Source of the DNA: Hetaerina americana
Lineage: Eukaryota > Arthropoda > Insecta > Odonata > Calopterygidae
Length of the DNA stretch: 64,000 bases
Assembly (NCBI GenBank): GCA_022747635.1
Contig: JAKTNV010000009.1
Location: 28,931,622-28,995,621 of the forward strand
Direction: 5' to 3'
The notes below the pieces were generated by a model. The model was given only the letters and a program-made list of their open reading frames with translations. It searched no databases and was not told where the DNA came from. This document shows positions 57,680-64,000 of this stretch, in pieces. The first letter of the stretch is position 1; the number at the start of each line of letters is the position of its first letter. Position numbers and translations under genes: made by a program.

Positions 57680-59500
57680 ATTTCTATTCAATACGGAAGA
57701 GGAATGTATTAAATGAAATTCATAGCTTCGGGAACGTTGTATATTTTTGAGTAATCAATTTCGTCTTTATTGAAGTAATAGATTGATGTAATAAATGCAT
57801 TAACTATATTACTTCTTTACAAAATTCACGAATTTCAATCCCGAATCCGGCAACAGATATGGCGTTCCAGTTCCGTACAGTCTAATGCTCCTTAGATTAC
57901 TAATCCTACAAGAGTTTTTGAGCGATTAAGACATTATCATTAAATGGTTTTGTATATTTGTGGAACTTCTATCCTCCCCCTCCGGGGAGGACTCATTCAG
58001 AAGATGAAAGAAGAAGCCGGGTTGTTACGGAGATAATAACATTGAGCGCACCTTTGTCCACGGACTGGTTCAAGGGGTAAATTTTTCACTTAATAATTTA
58101 CCGTAGAATTCGATATATGAACCGCTTCTTTAATTTAAAATTCACAATTGTCAAACCTCTGCCCGCGGGGAATTCCAAATGAGAAATTGCCGAAGCATCT
58201 GAGTCCCTCTAGTGAATATAACAGGAGTTGGTTGTAGAGGATGAGATTGTTGAAGATCTGGTGACAATGAATGAATGAAAATTCGTACAAAAAATCCTAC
58301 GCGGGTGCTGAAATGCCGACAAACGCCTGCACCCCACCCATTGGTGTAAATGTAACCGACAGCCCGCGATAGATTACGGGTATGTTTACCATCCGCGTAT
58401 CTAAGATTCGCCAACGCTGTTGCCTAACTGATTACATTATTGTTGGGAAGGGCTTTTTTCCTACCTCTAGCATACCTTGATAATTGGGGTTTAATCTTCA
58501 TATTAATGAATCTATTGAACCTAAAATCTTTCTTTGTAGCCTCAGATAATCTCTTCATTTCTTCTAATTTTTAATAACGCAAATATCTCACTACCTGCTT
58601 GATGTGGGTCATTCTTTCATTTATCTAAGATATCCCAATCATTTAACTTTGTGTCGCTTTCTGCTTAACCAATTTATTTAGATGTTGGGATTTTTTTCTT
58701 CTACAGATGCACACACTTTTTCTCTGCATGCTTTTCTCTGCAAGACACTTTTTTCGGTCAATGGATGAGATATATTTTCCGTTATGACTAAATACCGACT
58801 ATGATGCGACTAGGATATTTATTGACGTTGTTTGAGGGGAATGGAGCTGCGGGACTTTATTGCACCCTGACAATCATCTGTGCCATTCATTAGGTCTTCC
58901 AATGAAATACTACTATATAGAATAGATAGATAGAATAGATAGAGGAATCTAGGATTGGCGCAAACCATCGCAAATTGATTGAAGTCAGCCGCTCTACTTC
59001 TGGGTATCCAAAACAATCGCAAGAATTTTCAGGATGAAATACATCCTGATGGATATGCTGTATTCCATCAACGAATCTGCAAATGTGACACCAATCGGCC
59101 TTGAGAGTTGCCCAAGACGACACCGGTAAATTAGACATTACTTAGCAAGTTTGTGTTGCCAAATATTTTAACATGAAGACACCTACACTTAATTTTTTCC
59201 TTGCACTGCAAACACACTTATACAAATATACTTACACCTGTGTGCATGCTGTTCTTGAACTTTACCAGCAATATGTTGTTTGCTCTCCGGACTTAAAATA
59301 GTATTCCCACTCAATAAGGAAACAATATAAAAATGCACCATTTTTTATGTTTTTGTGGAGAATCTTCTGAGAAAGACCGCGTTAAGAATGAGAAGAGAGA
59401 AAATGATTATACGCTGAACTAAAATACCGAGTACCAATAAAATGACTGGGTAAATTTACTGAATATAAACGGCCAAAACCCTCCCTGCGATTGCATATGC
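57680..59500. other. No recognised gene
   Basis: AT-rich. Minus frames 58151-58414 and 58890-59138 (82-87 codons) have no recognised motif. A short (ATAGATAG) run lies near 58920. Confidence 0.4.
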
Positions 59501-59509
59501 GTGAATAGA

Positions 59510-60010
59510 TGGATGATTTAGCGCTGAGGAATCGAGGTGGTAGAAGGGAAGGAAAATCGATTGGAGGACGTTTTGGGGGTTAAGGGGAGAGACGGGAGTG
59601 CGAGAGAGAAACCCCCTCTCTCATTTGAGGGCCCGCTTATGTGATTATTTCAGCAATATATCATTCTGTTATTCCGCTCGGTAGCCAGACAAAGGATCCC
59701 CGCAGTGGTGTGCTTAAGGAGTTGCTGAAATAGTTGAAAAGCAGATAAAAGGGGGACAAAAGAGAAAAAGACCCGCGCGAGCCCTTGTCTTGGGGGGGGG
59801 GGGGGGGGAGGTTGCCTTGTTGCGACCGGTGGTTGTTGGTGGGAGGGACACCATTTGACGCCTCTTTTCCTCGTCGTTAAAACCATTTCGCAAACATTTG
59901 CTCTTCTTTTGTTTTCCATCGTCACGCTCGGAAGTTCCGCCGCGTTTCCCGTTCTGTAAGGCTCGCTCGGCGACTTTTCTTTGGTTTTTCCCGACTGCAG
60001 TTTGAAATAT
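59510..60010. other. GC/CpG-rich island with 17-G run
   Basis: CpG-rich from 59580, with a 17-nt G run at 59792-59808. The minus frame 59650-59925 (MTMENKRRANVCEMVLTTRK...) starts in the CpG-rich part, then crosses the homopolymer as poly-Pro. A first exon on the minus strand is possible but unsupported by a splice site. Confidence 0.3.
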
Positions 60011-60014
60011 GCGT

Positions 60015-63000
60015 GCCTTTCTTGGTATGACCTGGAAATTCTAAGCGCTAGGCATAATTAAGGGTTTCCACCAACGAAAAAACGTCACTCGAGAGAATCG
60101 GTGGAGATTGTCTGATTCTTAAACGGCGTTCCCTCGTTTCCATATTTCAGCCACTGCCATGATGGTGACTTATTGACTGTTGAAATAAGTAGTTGAAGTG
60201 GGCGATTCAGCAATAAATTTCCTGTCTTTTCAGGAAATATTGTCATTTTTTATATCCTTAATCATACTTTTAACTTGCATGGATTAGTTATCATAATTGT
60301 GATGTGTGTTAAATTTTCTTTTTCTTCGAGAATCAGTAGAATCTTGATCAATCTCTGAGTGGACAGAATTCTATAACCTCCTTTTAAGGTGCATCTTCTG
60401 TATGCTCATTGTTGTTCATTTAAATTTTCTGGAAAAAATGTGCATATTGAATAATTTTTCATAATTTTATTTGTTTATGGAGATGGTTTAATTTGTTTAA
60501 AATATGTTTTGTGGAATAAATCTTTCTATTTTTATTTTATCAGAAAAAAATATTAGTTAAACAGTTGTTTCATTACTCACAGGTATTTACAAATAGTGGC
60601 CGTGAGAGCTATTCTTATTAGTGAGACTGAGGACCCAGTTGTGTGCTTAGAGATATCCATCCAACTTTGTCTCTCACTTGCAATCCCAGGCTAGGAATCT
60701 AATGAGTGAAATTATTCGTGCCAAATGAGGGTGTGTGTTTAAATACTAAGTAAAGGCATGTACATGCCATGAACTAAATGTATTCATCTCGTTTTAAAAA
60801 GAGCTAATATTTGGCGTTTAGTTATCTCATAGCAGTCTTCAACTCGGTTCGTTTGATAGGCGGGGGCGAATCTCGTCTTACACTTAAGGCTTGAGAAATC
60901 TATGCAAATAAGTTTTTTTATTGTGTCTAGAGAATCACTGGGGTAGGTACTCATTTGGTACTCGCTGAACTCATACGCTCTCCTCAAACACTAGTCGAAC
61001 GCTCTTCTCATCCACTAGGGTACATTGGTTAACTTCACATATTTGCAATTGATCTGTTAAATGATTAAATTCGTGTGCCCTCATTGGTTCTCTAATATTA
61101 AATACTGAATGTTGAAATGTTCGGCTATAATATTTTCAATTCATAATTCGACTAATTTTAATGAGATCAGTAATATTAATAAAATTTAGATCACTGAAAA
61201 ATTGTGGGTATTCATTTTTTAACTTCGTATAAAGTTGATGTATAATTGGATTAGATATCGGTTTTTGGGGATAGAAAAGAGATGATTACTGTTCAAAGTT
61301 GGAGAAAAAGACCATCAGTAAGTAATTCAGCCAGGTTATGCCGTGATAATCAGCCTTCTTTAGCTGAAAATCAACCTCTTCAGAGAGGTGTGAGATTGTA
61401 ATTGCACGGAGCAGTCGTTATGAAGTGTATATTTTCCACTTTCCTTCTTCTTTTCTCGCTTCATTCCTCTTCAAGAGCCACCTAGTCGTCCCCTTCCTTA
61501 TCCTTTGCTCGTGAATGCAGTTGACAAGTGAATAGTGTACACCAAATCTTCCGAAAAACCTGGACGGTGTAGTGAACTCCTTTTTTCTCCCTTTCTTCTT
61601 CTTACCAAATCTTTTCCTCTCACCCTTACAATCTTTACACTTAGAGGAACGACCCTCGTTTCCCACTCGGGAGTGCTCTCGGAATCAAGACGCAGAATAA
61701 TAAAGTCACCGCCAATGCCACTTGGCGATGATATTGAGTTCAGCGGGAGCTGTTCCAAAGTGGCCTCTCTATTCAAACTCCGTTTCATACGGCGCTCGAA
61801 TAGGATATCAACGCCATCCATCTCTTGCCCTAGTTTATTAGCAGTACGTATGCATATTAATTTAAACGTCTAAGCCTTCGTTATAATTTTCAAAACCTTC
61901 ACCGCCTAGAACCAATTTCAAGCAATATATTTTTTTCTTATAATTATATTTTCTTAAAATATAGTCTTCATCCGACCATTTGTAGTTTACACGATGCAAA
62001 CGGTAATACACTGAAGTGATAATTCTGCTCTGCCACTATATATTTTATAACATATTATTTCAATATTTTAAATTAAACCTTTCAGTTCATCGCGTCTTAT
62101 AATTCTCTGTCTTCCCGATTGACATGTGGATAGTATGACGAACCGTATTTCGCATAACACTGACTGCATGCTTAGAAGAAATCTGGGGATTCTAGGTGGC
62201 ACAGGAAAAGAAGCCACTTCCTATAAACTTAGACGCGTTATTCTAAATGCTCTTTGGTTAGTAGGCCAACTCTTTTTCTTGCCTGTTAAAACAATTCAAG
62301 GTTTTGGTCATATACGAGTAACAATAAAACAGTTCTTTCGTCCTCAAATAGAAATAATTCTATTCCTAAGCAGGAATCGCAAGCCAAATTTACTCTTTCT
62401 AAAACCGATGGAATAATTTACGAAAGATTGAATAGCATAATAAAAGACCAGCCGATAACTTTAGTCCACAAAAAATCATCACCTGACCATCAAACTAGTG
62501 GAATTTCCGAAAAATAAAATAATTTTAAAGAATTTTTTTTGAACATTTACCCCCCATACTTCGATGTTTTTTCTTATAACGTACTCTTGGGGAATATTTT
62601 TCTTTTATGTTAATCCGTGCTTCAGTCAAAGATTTTTGAGAATCTCTGCAATAAATACAGAAATTTAATACCAGACACTAGAAGGAAAATACAGTCGTTC
62701 ATTGAAGAAAAAACGATCTATCTTACATAACTAGAAGAGTCACGGGCCCACACAGTGTGGCATTGAAATTTACCTCAACCATTAAAGAATAAATGCACTC
62801 ATAAATGGTTACATTTATTGAAATAAAATGAGGTAATCTAAATGATTTTTTCTAACACATAAGAATACAGCCCAGAATTTCGAAAATTCAAAAATGAAAT
62901 GTATCGCGGAGTTAAGAATAATAACATCAGTTTTACCGAAGAGTTTATCATCAATGTTGTATAAAAAATAATAGGAGTAAATTAAAATAATAATACCGTG

Positions 63001-63655
63001 TGAGTGCACTTTTGTGTCTCAGTCAACTATTTTCTTCCTGTGAATGACTCATTCGACACGTGTTCTATCATAAATTTTGAATAAATATTTTATAGAGCAA
63101 ATAGTTTATCCCAATGATTCTTTCGGCACCGTCGTGCTTTCCCACTAAATTTACAACATTTACGACTGTTTTCTAATAAGAATAACGTGGAATCGTTAGC
63201 GACACCTAAATAGCAATAGCATGTATATATTTGGTCCATATGTGTGATATGAAGTAGGAAACCGAAGTAACACTTTAGAAAGTATATGATATTGGAATTT
63301 CAATTTAAGTACAGATATTAGTCTAAAACTGAGGCCATTAATGAATTAAACACAATATGAGAGAAGGCCTACTGTACTCGACTATAATGTCGCATGAATT
63401 TCAAATTTAGGTACTCACAGAACAGATCGCCAAACAACGAGGAAAATAGGGGCCACCAGCCATAGCCAAATGCAAGACCAAACACTCTTGCAATTCAAGT
63501 CATTAACTGAGATCAAAAAAGCATTTTTCCATTATCCAGCGGAATCAAATAAACTGGGCAAAAAAAGTAGCATTTAGACCTGCACAGAGGATCCATTTGA
63601 ACGGCACTCCAAATTTTCCGCTCGAATTGTCATTGCCGAAATCATTAAGGAAAAT
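60015..63655. other. Long AT-rich stretch without recognised gene
   Basis: Overlapping frames at 61418-61873 on both strands (82-112 codons) and 62126-62416 have no recognised domain. Nothing else stands out in about 3.6 kb. Confidence 0.4.
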
Positions 63656-63659
63656 AAAA

Positions 63660-63920
63660 TTGTTTCCGCGGTTATTCCGCGAGAGCCCTCGCCTCTTTTT
63701 TTGGGACGGGGGGGGGGGGAGGGGAATAGCGGATGCAAAAAGATCCTTCCATTAGTATTCGCAGAAAATAGATGTGGGGTCTACTCGGCAAAGGGAGCGG
63801 TTGAGGAAGCAAATAAACCATCTCGGCACACGCGAGTATCTCGTGTATCAGAATGTCCCTTGGCCCTTTCATTCCGAGGCGACCGCCGCGACCGCTTCAG
63901 TCGTTCCGAATAATTAGTCA
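63660..63920. promoter_or_regulatory. CpG-rich patch with initiator-like site
   Basis: A G run of 12 at 63708-63719, then CpG-rich sequence with GGCGACCGCCGCGACCGC followed by TTCAGTCGTT near 63896. TCAGTC resembles an arthropod initiator. No TATA box is present upstream. Low confidence. Confidence 0.2.
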
Positions 63921-64000
63921 AATTAATGGACTTCAAAGAAAAATGGCGTTTGAGACTTCGGGGAAGGTTTCTAATTTTTTCTCCATTTTTTTATTCATTC

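Noticed and set aside
61418..61873. Overlapping frames of 82-112 codons on both strands
   Set aside because: I looked for LINE endonuclease motifs (a GGDF string is present) but the order of conserved residues does not follow; left unassigned.

Overview
The window looks like intergenic or intronic DNA from an arthropod, most likely an insect. It is AT-rich, has very few reading frames over 100 codons, carries long (TA)n and (CA)n tracts, and is full of mariner-type DNA transposons, tRNA-derived SINEs and decayed LINEs. No bacterial operon, CRISPR array, rRNA gene, intact tRNA gene or complete multi-exon gene is visible. The species is not identified.

DNA transposons are the best supported content. 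A mariner (11530-12853) has TA duplications, 150-bp inverted termini and a transposase with a D156/D251/D286 (DD34D) triad. A broken sister copy lies at 21567-22507. Two 751-bp internally deleted mariner-like elements (20649-21399 and 54037-54787) are identical by eye and have perfect 32-bp termini. Older mariner-like relics lie at 3037-3404, 18831-19290 and 40098-41110, and a small TA-flanked element lies at 8767-9128.

Retroelements are decayed. LINE remnants on the minus strand include endonuclease pieces (23520-23770, 45150-45390), reverse transcriptase pieces (44053-44290, 52560-53060) and a LINE 3' end (43018-43610). About a dozen tRNA-derived SINEs are scattered through the window, and several share one tail. 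Four fold-back repeats with CATCA/ACCGGTT or TTTCG motifs (36.8, 48.6, 52.0 and 53.9/54.8 kb) resemble termini of Penelope-like elements, including hammerhead-like cores; this is an inference.

Genes are only hinted at. GC/CpG-rich islands (about 5.1-5.8, 15.2-15.7, 19.9-20.5, 29.6-30.2, 31.6-31.9, 33.2-34.9, 46.1-48.0, 59.5-60.0 and 63.7-63.9 kb) interrupt the AT-rich background and often contain G or C runs of 10-17. Two have plausible first coding exons ending at splice donors: 46271-46414 (48 codons, phase 0) and 15266-15317 (17 codons plus one base). Weaker exon candidates are at 10517-10592, 53591-53751 and 55094-55145. None could be assigned to a known gene.

I found no convincing new biological system. 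The most notable observations are the identical deleted mariner pair, one of which sits between the arms of an older inverted repeat; the 150-bp termini fused to a shortened transposase; and the hammerhead-like fold-backs.
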